A DNA stretch of 61,313 bases, from NCBI GenBank assembly GCA_022539475.1, contig VCMS01000259.1:1-61313 (forward strand), written 5' to 3'. The DNA comes from Gracilaria domingensis (Eukaryota; Rhodophyta; Florideophyceae; Gracilariales; Gracilariaceae). The notes under the pieces are model-generated. The model was given only the letters and a program-made list of their open reading frames with translations. It was not told the origin of the DNA and searched no databases. Made by a program: the position numbers and the translations under genes. Of the stretch, positions 31,180 through 41,762 are shown piece after piece (position 1 is the stretch's first letter; every line of letters starts with the position of its first letter).

Positions 31180-31368
31180 GACACGTCTGCGGTCGCAGTA
31201 GCTCACTTTAGCATACGTAAGACGAGTACGTCCGATGACGCAAGTATCACCGCGCTTCGGTATTTGCTGTGCGGTATAAAGGCGTCCGAATGGACCCAAC
31301 GCGCCCTGAACAACGGGCAGGCGTCTGGTTGAAGCTCACTGCGTCTCCTTCCTCCCTCCTGCTCCACA
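31180..31368 (+). mobile_element. TRIM left LTR, 3' piece (189 bp)
   Basis: Continues the LTR interrupted at 19397 and ends GCTCCACA. A TATAAAGG box (GCGGTATAAAGGCG) sits near 31274 in plus orientation, suggesting the element is transcribed on plus. Confidence 0.85.
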
Positions 31369-31999
31369 TTTTTTTCAACCAATGCACCAACTTCAGTAAT
31401 TGTTGAGGCTGTGAGCCAGTGTGAGTTCTCGGGTTTCGCATGATGGCGAGACGAAACAGCTGTCGGTTGTGAAGACTGTTGATTCTGCCGTTCTGGAGTT
31501 GGTGGAGGAGTGTCTATGATGGATCTAGCTCGGTTTATCGGACTCGTGGCCGTGCTCGAAGGATCCGTTTGCGTTTTAGGAAAGCGTTGTGATGTTGGTA
31601 TCAGGTCTGGGGACATCGCGGTGGCGCTGGTCATGCTTGCAGTGCAGTGGTTGGCTGAAGATGACGTGCCTCTGGCGGGAGAATATGTTTTGATGGATGG
31701 ACCTGAAGTGACCATTGAAGACGTTTTCTGATGCGCATCTTGCGCTGAAATGTTATGGTGTTGGACTTGGGTACATGGTGCGTGTGCTGAACTGAAGGAC
31801 AGAACGCAGGACGATCTTGGTAGACATTGGGCTGAGTGCTAGAGACGGGGTCGTCCATGAACGGTTCTGCGAAGAGAGCTGAAATCTGGACCTTTGTTAT
31901 GACAAACTAATTGTTGTTCTTGGTCGCCCCAGCTCAATTGATAGTATCGGTCTGCCCAACATCGAGAAATGATGAGTTGGTCTAGACCTGAGGGGGTGA
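31369..31999 (+). mobile_element. TRIM internal region, 631 bp
   Basis: Lies between the two 247-bp LTRs. It ends with GACCTGAGGGGGTGA, a purine-rich tract next to the right LTR that supports plus orientation. No PBS is clear after the left LTR (TTTTTTTCAACC). No gag or pol motif is present, so the element is non-autonomous. On minus, a Ser/Thr/Pro-rich frame (31203-31715, about 170 codons) stays open. On plus a 73-codon frame (31510-31731) is hydrophobic. Neither is recognised. The minus frame could be captured host sequence. Confidence 0.7.
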
Positions 32000-32246
32000 T
32001 GTCGTGTTGTGCCTTGCGTGAGGTATATTGACAGTGCGCATTTGCATGTCCAGTGTAGACACGTCTGCGGTCGCAGTAGCTCACGTTAGCATACGTAAGA
32101 CGAGTACGTCCGATGACGCAAGTATCACCGCGCTTCGGTGTTTGCTGTGCGGTATAAAGGCGTCCGAATGGACCCAACGCGCCCTGAACAACGGGCAGGC
32201 GTCTGGTTGAAGCTCACTGCGTCTCCTTCCTCCCTCCAGCTCCACA
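32000..32246 (+). mobile_element. TRIM right LTR, 247 bp
   Basis: Runs TGTCGTG...CTCCACA, with TG/CA ends, and differs from the rebuilt left LTR length by zero and at three visible sites. TATAAAGG near 32152. Whole element without the nested insertion: 1,125 bp. Confidence 0.85.
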
Positions 32247-32251
32247 TAGAG
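32247..32251. repeat. Target-site duplication of TRIM (TAGAG), right
   Basis: Matches 19335-19339. Confidence 0.85.
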
Positions 32252-33213
32252 TAAATGTATCTGTAAATGACGACCGTGCTGTCACTGACGCTGAAATGCC
32301 CACCGACTTCACCTTAAACGCGTTCGCACGGATATGCGTTTTACTTTGCGATGACGATCAAACACGGGAAGCAGTTCGGTCGGCGGTTGCCGCAGAAATG
32401 ACTCCTAGTCAAATTGAAACAGGAATAAATTGAGATTCTTTTTGGAGCGTTATCGAAAATCGCTTTAAGAATAGTGCTGTTCGCACCAGAGAAGACTTTT
32501 GCAGCGATATCGAAGGAGTTATTTCTGACGTTGTGCCACCTGTCCGTCGATCTGCGGCATTGCTTAGAAGCACTTATGGTCGAGCGCGGAAGAGCTTCAC
32601 CTACTATTAAGATTTATGGAGTAGGTCCGGTCAGAACGATCCTGACGCATTTCACAGATTTCTCCCACGCGTTGATAATAATCGCTTTCTGAGCAGTGCT
32701 GCGAGAGCATTCATAATTTTCAGAGTATGTCGATGTGGTACGTCGAATAGTGACACAGAATTGATTAGTATGTGTACAAGGGTAATGGAGGAGGGTGTTG
32801 CATGTGAAGTGGGTGTAGCGAGAGATGAATTCGAGCAAAACCTTTCCGAGCCTCGGCCGAAAAAACGTCATTCTGATGATGTCGAAAGCTTGAAGGCTCT
32901 TGATGGCCGATTGAATGAAGTTATTGAAGTTTCGAAAGCTTCAATACAAGCCTAATTGGAATTAGCTCAGGCAAATGAAGACAAAGTGGACCTGACGTCC
33001 AAACTGGATGCCCAATTAGATCTGCTTCGTAAGTAGCTTCAGGACCGCCGCAAGGATGAAAAGGCACATGTACTACAGAAAGGCAAAGATGCATTGGACT
33101 ACCTGCAGCAAATGTCTAACTTTCAAGTGTCGAATCTTATGACGACAATTGAAGAAACCAAGAATCTCATGAAGAATACCAGATCTGGAGCTAACGACGG
33201 AAGCTCAGCGTAG
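32252..33213 (+). pseudogene. Right half of the insertion-split gene, nonsense-mutated
   Basis: One plus frame can be followed from the TRIM border to a final TAG at 33213 with several in-frame stops (after TPSQIETGIN, after KSFTYY, after KASIQA and after LDLLRK). The product has FTLNAFARICVLLCDDDQTR, a DSFWSVIENRF block, a DPDAFHRFL block and a long C-terminal coiled coil (ELAQANEDKVDL..., DYLQQMSNFQV). The Trp-bearing helix followed by a SGQNDPDAF pattern resembles Myb/SANT- or MADF-like DNA-binding proteins that accompany some transposons, but this is weak. It joins in frame with 19150-19339 when the TRIM is removed. Confidence 0.5.
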
Positions 33214-34186
33214 TTTACAAAATTCTTTCTTTACCCTTTCTGCATCCTTTCGAATACCGTTACCTTAGATTAGCAGCCTCGCCTGGCAGAAATTGCGTTC
33301 ATCATCATCATCGCTTACCAAGAAATCATCACTGTTCCACTCTTTCTTCTCCACCTCGACCACAGCTCCTTCTCTCTCTCCTCTCCCTTCGTCACGAACG
33401 GTTCGCAGCCAAGTGCTGCGTCGTAATGTACTTGAGCTTTGCGAATTGCTCTAGACGAGAGGTATACGACAGTCGGAATCTGGTCTTCACCAGCCTGTCA
33501 TTTACGACCCCATGTCCGGATATATGTTCTTCCTACAAAATACTCGACATGACATCTTCACTGTGAACATCTGCTTCTCCGCTCGTCTTTGCCTGGCGCA
33601 CATCCGCGTTCGCCCCCACATTCGCACGCTGCCGCGCCGCCGTTTGGGCCTGCCGCTGCCTTCCACACCTACTCGCATATCACGCACGACGCGGTGCAGC
33701 AGGGGTCGCAGTCGGTAACCAAGCCGCAGCACTCACAGCCTCGTCACAATGCGCAACTTCAGCAGCAGCTGCATCCGCCCAGCGAGCAGACCTACATTCA
33801 CAATTACCGTACGTCAGCCCATTCCGCTGCACTGCACACACACACACTCGATTTCTCTAGCCCTGTGTGTTTGTTCGCCGTTTTCTCTCGCGTAATTGCA
33901 GTGACTGGTCATGTTCTCTCGTTTCACCACTCGACAATTGCTACAGTTCAGGTCCTGAACGTGATAACCAGTATACAACTCCTGCGCGTTTCTCATCAAC
34001 TTCATCTCAATGCAACGAACATATCATGATCTATGGCAACATTCACAGGCCCCCCCACAGCTTACTGTGGCCTTGCAATTCTTCGTCTTCTTCCTTCCTT
34101 TGTTCATCAGTCCACAACCTTGAGTCTCTTTTGGCATCCAGATTAACAACGGCCTTACAATATGTATATATCACGTCCTGAAGAAG
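33214..34186. other. Region with a possible intron-bearing exon
   Basis: A plus-strand Pro/His/Gln-rich frame (about 33589-33808) ends at a donor-like GTACGT and a possible acceptor TTGCAG lies at 33896-33901, giving a 93-nt candidate intron. A pyrimidine-rich stretch precedes the acceptor. The downstream frame is Ser-rich. It may be the 5' part of the LRR gene at 34.2-35.6 kb. Not firm. Confidence 0.25.
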
Positions 34187-34307
34187 AATCGGCGCGGCGG
34201 GATCCACAAACTGTGCCGATGTCATCGAATACTCCTTATCGACAGCCTGTGCCATTCTGGAGCAATGCAACTTTTCCAAGCTAGCGCAGGGCAAGCAAGC
34301 ACAAATT

Positions 34308-35609
34308 GTGGACGTCTTTGAGGAGTACGGCTTCACCATGGAACAGGTGCAATGTCTGTTTCAAAGCCGGACAAGTGTCGCCGTCGTGAATATCCCTCCC
34401 GCTCTCTGTGAGAATGTCTCTGCTGAATGCACTCATCAAGATGCTTCGGATGATACGAATTTCGTTGAGGGTGATCGGAAGGAAAGTGGAACTGATTGGT
34501 GTGAAATTGATCAGGATGAGAATGCTTGCCATGAAGTAGATTCTGTTTCGGATGGCAAAGAGAGTGATGGTGAACAACAAGAACAGCCGAACATCAACAG
34601 ATACGATTCAATGTGCGCATCGACCTAGTTTGCAAGGAGTTGGACGCACTATGTTTTGGCGGATGCCAAAGACAGGGAACAGTTGTTTGGTGGTTGGAAT
34701 GAGTGCTTGAATCGCCTGCTGCAGCGCGAGATGGTGTCACCACGCACTCTGAACGATGGAACGTCATCCAGCATTTCCAGATTCACGAACAGCGCGAGAC
34801 GATTTGTACAGAGTGAAATGCATCCAAGCAAGATGAAAATCGGATTCAAGTTAAGGATGGCGCAGTTTGTGCATGAATATGTACAGCAGGATGGAAATGA
34901 AGCAACGGTAAGCGCCCGCAGTTCGCAGACGGCAATGATCGAAATGGCAAACGAATGGAGTCAGTTCATTTTCGGTTCACACGATGAGGAGACTAAATTG
35001 CGATCGCGCGTGACCGAATGCTTGGTTCAGTGTCTCAAAGAACTAAACCTTTCATGTTCAGGCCTTTCCGGGCATGCCCTGCGAATCCTCGCAAATGCAC
35101 TGAGTGAGAAAGAATCTCTGTCGTCAGTATTACATATTAATGTTAGCAGGAATGCCCTTGGTCGGCAAGCGAGGACAACGGTTTTCGCAATAGCTCGATT
35201 GTTATTGGATGCTTTCCGAGTTGAGCAGATTGACATATCTCATAATTTGCTGCCAAACTCGTTTGTAGCAGATCTCGTTGGCAGTTTAACGAGTCTGGGA
35301 AAGAATCAAACTGAGAAGAGGGCTAGCTCTGTAAGAAAGGTCTCGTTCGTTTTGAACAATCGTCGGTGTCCAAGCGCACTTCTAGATGTAGATGACCCAC
35401 AAGCTCTGGTTGCGTACTTTGCACAAATGTTCACGATTCTTTCCCAATTGGAAGTGGTAGACGTCCGAGCGTGTGGGGCGAATGGAACTACTCGACGACT
35501 ATTAAGGGATCTCAATGCTGAGAACAACCTTTGTAGCAGAAGCATCATAACGGTTTCAGAAGCGGTTATGGAAGAAGCTGACAATGCCAATGTGGTTTTA
35601 GACAAGTGA
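34308..35609 (+). pseudogene. Leucine-rich-repeat-like protein with in-frame TAG
   Basis: One reading frame runs from before 34187 to 35609, interrupted only by a TAG at 34626-34628. The first part (34308-34625) has the helical FEEYGFTMEQVQCLF then an acidic Asp/Glu-rich block. The second part carries two or more LRR-type units: LKELNLSCSGLSGHALRILA, then SVLHINVSRNALG and EQIDISHNLLPNSFVADLV, the ribonuclease-inhibitor pattern LxxLxLSxNxLG. Later residues are helical. No Met-initiated start precedes the LRR half before 34731, which supports one gene broken by a nonsense change (TAG from CAG would be one transition) or a short unrecognised intron. Partner and function unknown. Confidence 0.45.
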
Positions 35610-36489
35610 ACAGTGAAATGATGAGACCACTGCATAAGAAGATAGGAAACAGTGATATCTCAAATATGTTGGGGAGGGTGAATTGCACGTGATCACTACC
35701 GTGTAAAGGTCTCAGGTATTGTTTGGTATCCCTGCCGCTGACTGCATGCTGTTTCAAGCAGCATCAATTTGAATCGTTGCAAGAAGGCCAAGTTACTCTG
35801 TATCTGTATGTAGCATCTGATGACCACTCATGCATTTCACCGTTCAAGTCCAGACATCGTCGATGAAGATGGTCGTCGCTTTCGAATGGAGTGAATGCCG
35901 CTGATTCGGCAATGCGCGACAGCTGGACAAATCTTTCTGCAGTGAACGCATCTCCCATCGGAGCGTTGCAGTTTACCCCATCCCCAAGAGAATCTCAGGA
36001 AACATCTACGACTGACTACCCTTTTGCATGCATTTTCGGTGCATATCGCATACTCGGCTACGGATGCACACTTGCTTGCCCAAATATGGCACCATCTTGA
36101 TACTACTGCCGGTTCAGTTTGCGCAGGAGAGATGTCGATTGTCTCCGTCAATGGTGTCGAAAAAGTTGCGCTTGTTCCTGCTGTAAGTGGGGTTGAAGAG
36201 GCCGGAGTCGAAGAACGGGGCAAAGGGCATAATGAGGGTATCGATGGATTCCAAGAAAAGAGATCATGCGAATCGAGCAATGGTGAATCATATGGTAGCA
36301 ATGGTGAGGGCAACAAGTCAGGAGGCGCGAATGGAGAAAGACTAAGCAATGGGGAGCGAGGGCGCTTATCTGGAGATAGCACAGTCATCCTTTGTGGAGC
36401 CGAAATCGGAATATACCAACCAGGATCCAGGTAGAAATGTGAGCTTTGATTCAAGTTATGATGAGGAAAAACGTGATCATATACAATAC
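35610..36489. other. Unassigned stretch with plus-strand frame
   Basis: A plus frame (36024-36434) ends with a Ser-Asn-Gly-Glu-rich repeat tail (variants of SNGE). A 237-codon minus frame overlaps it; only its first ~17 codons belong to the POL2 homology. I expected the POL2 zinc-finger end here and do not see it. Confidence 0.25.
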
Positions 36490-39410
36490 GAGTTAAAAGG
36501 AGTATGAGTAGAGCTTCCGTGGTAAATTCTCTGACTCCAAGCAGTTGCAAAAGGCTTCTTCACATATCTGTCACTTCTTCAGTTGATGACGAATCCAACG
36601 AAAGAACATGACTGAGAGAACTAACAAACTCCAGGGCCGGGTTTCGCTTGTCTTCCTGAACTGAACTCAGATCAGACGGAACTTGTGGGAATACTAACGA
36701 CGGCGTCTTCTGGCGCATTTCGTGCACCTTCTCCAACAATTGAGTGGTCAGTCCCTTAACGAGCCATTTCACTTCTTCCGCGAATCCATCACCTCTCGGT
36801 CTCAGACGAAGCTTTTTCTTGTGTTTCTTCTCAGCGTCCGCCGCAGAATCGTTTTCATCACTTCCTGTGGTATTATCTTCGACCTCTTTCACATATTCTG
36901 TTTCTTCCGAAACACATCTCTGAATTATAGGACAACGAATAAACTCCTCCACTACTTGTGACCATAAAACCGCGATCGGGAGCCGAAGGTAGCGTGAAAA
37001 ATCCCACTCCATGCAAACAAATGGAATGTTCTGAATCGCATACGTACGCTTGCGATTCGAATTGGTCCTTTGGGTTTCAGTAACCTCCCCAGTCAAAATC
37101 GTAGATTCTTCTGGCGCTGGAAGTGCACCGTAGTTTAATCTGTCCACGAGCAGCAACACTGCGTATACGCCTATGACAGGATCGAAACGGATATGTCGGA
37201 AAAGAGGTTTTTCGTTGATAGTCTTTTCCAGAAATCCAGCGTACCTAAGTCCATCAAAAGTGTGAGTCTTGGGCGTCGCAAAGATAAGGCGGGATGATGA
37301 AGCATATACAAAGGATGCTCCAAGATTTTTCAACTCTCCAATCAGTTGTCGGAATACATTCTTGACCAGCCAGCCCAAAAACCTTGACAGAGTTGGGTCG
37401 AACAAAAGCGAAGATTCCGAACGCGTCCAGCGATTCAGATGGTCCAAGAGATTACGCGCTATAGACGCAATTTTGCCGTTTGATTCTTGAGAGGCTATCT
37501 TGTCTCAGTTGCGTACAAGATCCTTCAACACATTGAAAGCTGGTGCAAAGGAGGCCATTTCATCCAGCGAAGCCACCCGCTTCCTTCCAAACGTTTCATC
37601 GTTTCTACTTGAAGCCATACTGGGTCCAGAACAGGACGAAGCGGCTGTCCTTACTGCTTTGGCGCTTGCATCGGCTGCAGCATCAAATGCAAGATCGGTA
37701 CCTTCTACTTGATTCACATAATATGAGGACGGATTTGTTACAATTGACAGATTCGATAGTTCTGTGTCAATGCAAATCGTGTGGTATGATCCTGGGTTTG
37801 TCACCTCCGGAACTGACCTCATCTCGTTTTGCAAATTGCAATCATCTTCCTCAAGTCCTCCAAGATCCGGTTGGGACGAAGTAGAGGCCCAGAGAATATG
37901 ATCGCGATTGATAAGCTCTGGTCCAACAAGCACGTCGAGTGCTTGGGCGTGCACGTCTGTCAAGGACATATTTCCAATAGGGATTCCAGCGAATCGCGAG
38001 AGAAGTAGTTGATTGAGAAGCCAGTCTGTGATATCCCCGTACCTTGACAAGTCCGTCGTTGTAGCTCGATGCTCCCAACCAACTGGCAAGTAGTTACCAT
38101 CTTCTGCATTATTTGGAACTCGAATGAGAGGGTAACTTCGAGTTGCCGCGATACATTCTTGAAGCGCGGAAAGCTTCTTGCGGAGATCTACTTTCTTTCC
38201 GCTTGAACCAAACATGGCGTTTGTCGACATTGCTGTGTCCATCACAGGCCATTGTGCAAGTACAATTGTCTTCATACCTGTAGAATGTAGTTTGTTGGAC
38301 AGCCGTGGAAAATATCGCAGATTCGAAAGTTATCTGTGCAACTCAGCCCAAGATTTCTGCTGTACTCGCACTGCCGTTAATGTGAAGTTAGAGTCTAGCG
38401 ATAATGCGCTCTTCTTCGAGTTTTCTTCACTGTTCCCCTCGCGTTGTTCTCTTCTTGCCTTTAGAGTTTTCTTCCCAATTCTTTCCACATTGAAACTCAC
38501 ACCTTCTGTTGGTGTAGAGACGACAATGTGCACAATCTTGGCGTCAAACGCATACAAAGCAGGAAATGTTCCATCTATCGCATGTGACCCATAAAGAAAT
38601 GCTTGGTGTAACACTGTCTTGGCAGACATACTTCGCTGTTCTTGAAGATATGGGACAGCTTCGGGGTCCCGCGGAACGATGTCATCCAGACTCAGTCCCT
38701 TCCGCAGGAGTTGCTTAGAGCTCATGTTGGCAACAGCCGCTTTACGAGGGGCGCATAAGGTGCCGAGGGTAAGGAGGATTTCAAAACCTAACGGCTTTTG
38801 CATTCCATACACGCTGTCAACGCTCCCAACGTCTGTGAGAAGAGAAGGTGTACCGTTATTGCTTTGCTGGGAGCGCTCCTCCTAGTCCTGAACACGAAAG
38901 AGATGATTCACTGCCCGAGATTTCGGGAGAGTGACCCCACGCACCATTCCGCAAGAAGCTCCTGGGATGTCCGGGATCTTTTTGGTTTTGAGTTCAGATG
39001 AAGGACCGTCTTCACTTGCAGCGGTATACTATACAGGTGTCCAGTCTCAAACCGATTTGATTCTTTCTTGACCGGGAGAACCCAAAGTCGAAATTCTCCA
39101 GGAAGTTCCACGACGGGCGACCCAACAAGACTCTGCAAGGATATGCCAGATCCAATAAGAGGGACATTCTTCCTGCTGAAGAAATCATACGGGGCCGCAC
39201 TCTTTCGAAGATGGACAACAGAATTCGACGGAGAATCATCCATGGATGTAATATCGCTCGAACCATGCCTCTTCCGAGCTCGCCTCACCCCAAACGTCCT
39301 GGCGAATGACTCACCTCCGAAAGGTTTTTCGGCTGAAATCGACGCTTCTGAGTCTCCTTCTTCGGTATGACCTTCGGTCTCATCATCCGAAACCTGCGCT
39401 ATGCTTCTCT
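36490..39410 (-). pseudogene. POL2: DNA polymerase epsilon catalytic subunit, C-terminal half
   Basis: On minus a single frame from ~38880 to 36490 matches the region called DUF1744 of Pol epsilon. Landmarks are VYGMQKPLGFEILLTLG, RFAGIPIGN, ILWASTSSQPDLGG, RFLGWLVKNVFRQLIGELK with LGASFVYASSSRLIFATPK, and LEFVSSLSHVLSLD followed past a stop by LLQLLGVREFTTEA. Upstream, in another frame (38908-39410), lies GEFRLWVLPVKK and an acidic leader. The change near 38830-38910 could be a short intron (acceptor TTCTCACAG). The main frame has stops at 38330, 37505 and 36560, each explicable by one transition (CAA-TAA, TGG-TGA, CGA-TGA). The exonuclease/polymerase half and the cysteine modules are absent, so this is a truncated dead copy. 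Confidence 0.8.
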
Positions 39411-39873
39411 TCCGGGCGTATCGTTGAACCCTTATGCCGCGTTGTGCACGCCAAATTCGCTTCGCATAACGAATTCATTCGGAGTAATCAGAACGAATAA
39501 AGGAATGAAATGCCCGAATGGGTTCCAGCACCGCATTGCGGGCTTGGATTGCACGTTCACCAGAGTCTACGGCGTTGCGGCGGAGAAGAAATTCATCAGG
39601 ATAGAACCAGACGCTCCGTGCTTCCTTCAAGGTGTCTCGTTCATTCTACAGTCTTCTCGTCACTACTGCATTTGCTCTTTGTTTGGCTACGTGAGAGGCG
39701 GTCCAGGAACCTCTGAGTAGATCGTCGATGTCCTCGATTCCAAGTCTGTCCGTATCTTCACAGCATTCCTCAATGACTTGCCGGAAATTTGTGCTCACTG
39801 AACTTTCGATGCACTTGTGTGCCAGCTGAAGACAAATCAACAAACAGCTAACAAACCTTTCCTTGATTAGACG

Positions 39874-40151
39874 GGGGCCAACTTTCTTCGGGGAGGCTTC
39901 ATAGATATGAGCGATAAGTACATGTGTGCGACATATGCGGATTGATTGCAAAAGCAGATCCTCCAAAGAACGCGTTCCATTTTACGAACGGCAACAACAG
40001 CACGGCTGTTATCCATGTCTGCATTCCGTACACATGCAAACTGCTCTTCCAGGAGCTAATGGCATTTCGTGGAGGTTACAGGTGTAAAAGAGAACGATCT
40101 CTTGATGACGGCCAGCGTCTGATACGATGGCTCCTGTGGAACCAGTCATAA
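39874..40151 (+). pseudogene. RPB2: RNA polymerase II second subunit, C-terminal fragment
   Basis: It reads GANFLRGGFIDMSDKY then, one frame over, HVCDICGLIAKA and, further, IPYTCKLLFQELMAF. These are the last conserved blocks of RPB2 (the clamp zinc ribbon and the KLLFQEL helix). The second CxxC pair of the zinc ribbon is lost (FHFTNGNN instead), and there is a 1-nt frame change at ~39921. After LMAF the sequence diverges to a stop at 40151. Nothing upstream of 39874 matches RPB2. It is a short dead fragment, opposite in strand to POL2 and head-to-head with it. Confidence 0.7.
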
Positions 40152-40493
40152 AGGATAAACCATAGAACGTGATTGATACGTCAGAGGATACTCTGTGTTC
40201 TTTCCCCACGCGGTTCGCGGCAATTAATGGGCACCATTTTGGCAGCGGCATGTCCTTGTATACACTTTCGCCATTATGAACATGTGTCACGAGGAGGGTC
40301 TTGAGGCTCGGAACCTATTGCCGTCGGGTGAAGCAAAAGCTCGACACCTTTGATTGCCATATATCTCGCAGCTTCGAGAAACCATTGATCCCAATAGAAG
40401 CGTTGTACTCATATCTTCGACCCTGAAAACACCAAGTTCTCTGAGGACGATGTAGACAATGGGAACATAACATATTAAGCCAAAGCAAGAAGG

Positions 40494-41762
40494 TTATGCT
40501 TGCGTACCTCCCCGAACCCCAGGGCGTCTTAGTACCAGTGATTTGATAATACAAACCATTTCGGTTCTTTTGCGTGATTCGGAAGATGAGGAGACACAGT
40601 TTGACACGTCATCAGCCTCCTCACAGAAGTCGAACCACTCTTGAGACTGAAATTGAACCATCTGACGAATACTGTCAGTGTGATCGTAGGCTTGATATGA
40701 TTCATCTACATCGATTAGAAAATTGTGCAACTTCATGCACAAAATCACCTGACGTGCGTTCTTAGGAAAATCGAATTTCAGTTCTGTCTTCAAAATTCTC
40801 CACTTCGACACAAGTCGTCCGAATGTTGTTCTACGCAAATCCGCAACGAAGACAAAAAAAAAGTTAAAAGCATCTTCTTCCAATGATGCCCTTGACGAAG
40901 GTACAGGAGTAAGAAGAACGTTCGTGCATATATATGCTTCGTCTCCGGCAATCCAGTACCCACACGGCAATCCGTACTTCTCCAAATAGCGACCGAGTTT
41001 TGAAACACTATGACACAGAGAGTCGTGAGTAGATCCAACACATTTAATAGACGCGCAAATAAACTTACCGTCAAACGAAACCATAGGTTGCACTGGAAGA
41101 CCATAGTAATTCTTTCTGGTGAAAAACGATGCTGGGATATACTGTTTGGCCGGCTTAGCAATTCGAACCAGAATCCCATCAAGAGCCCCTATACAGCCGG
41201 TCAATGGACTTGGTTGTCTTCTTAGCGTTTTGTATCCATCCGAAAGTTTTTTGAAACCCTCTTCACTCATAGGAAGTCCTTCGAAAGAAAGTACATTCTG
41301 TAAAGCGTTGCATGTCTCATGAAAAACGTGGTAAACAGAAGAGGTACCAATGTTGTGGCTGCGTGCCTGGTCCAGATACGAACCTCCAGCCAACATTCTC
41401 AATGTAAGTCCGAGCCTCTCCTCTGGATGGATCACCTCCATTTTTAACCGACTGCCCATTTCCCTGTTCTTAACTAATAAAGGACGTACGCGCTGAAGAA
41501 GCTTCCAAAACGTTTTTCGCTGCATTCTGAAGAAAGACGAAAAGCTTGCATCAGTATAAGATGCGCAAAGGCCTTCATCGTAACGAGCAGATATTCGTCG
41601 AAACTCGGGGAGTTTGGTTTTCTGTTTTACTCGTTTGCGAAAGATAGATTTCGTTTGTGCTTGAAGCAATTTTTCAAGTATGACATTTGCAGTAGAAAGT
41701 AGTCGAATGCGCGTCAATGCAAGCTGTCGGGCAGCTGTCACCCTTCGCTGTTGAATTGTCAT
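40494..41762 (-). CDS. PIF/Harbinger-type transposase (DDE_Tnp_4), inactivated
   Basis: A 422-codon frame from the ATG at 41762. The N-terminal half is helical (helix-turn-helix-like, MLAGGSYLDQARSHNIGTSSVYHVFHE). The nuclease part has Asp in CIGALDGILVRI, then FICASIKCVGSTHDS and the second Asp in IAGDEAY. The third acidic residue is expected in the RxxVEQxFGRL motif. In this frame it reads VADLRRTTFGRL without Glu, but a neighbouring frame reads FFLSSLRICVEQ at exactly this place. An extra T in the T9 run (about 40851) and a missing base ~28 nt later thus exchange about nine codons and remove the catalytic Glu. No terminal inverted repeats found. Confidence 0.8.
   Translation of the reverse strand: MTIQQRRVTAARQLALTRIRLLSTANVILEKLLQAQTKSIFRKRVKQKTKLPEFRRISARYDEGLCASYTDASFSSFFRMQRKTFWKLLQRVRPLLVKNREMGSRLKMEVIHPEERLGLTLRMLAGGSYLDQARSHNIGTSSVYHVFHETCNALQNVLSFEGLPMSEEGFKKLSDGYKTLRRQPSPLTGCIGALDGILVRIAKPAKQYIPASFFTRKNYYGLPVQPMVSFDGKFICASIKCVGSTHDSLCHSVSKLGRYLEKYGLPCGYWIAGDEAYICTNVLLTPVPSSRASLEEDAFNFFFVFVADLRRTTFGRLVSKWRILKTELKFDFPKNARQVILCMKLHNFLIDVDESYQAYDHTDSIRQMVQFQSQEWFDFCEEADDVSNCVSSSSESRKRTEMVCIIKSLVLRRPGVRGGTQA

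Noticed and set aside
31203..31715. 170-codon minus frame as a certain gene of the TRIM
   Set aside because: It runs into the LTR, is low-complexity and has no relative that I recognise; kept only as a possibility.
38812..38911. A firmly defined GT-AG intron in the POL2 copy
   Set aside because: The acceptor looks good, but no strong donor restores the frame; I state only intron or frame change.
40494..41762. Natural loss of the catalytic Glu as a family trait of the transposase
   Set aside because: The normal RxxVEQ motif is present in the neighbouring frame at the exact place, so two indels explain it.
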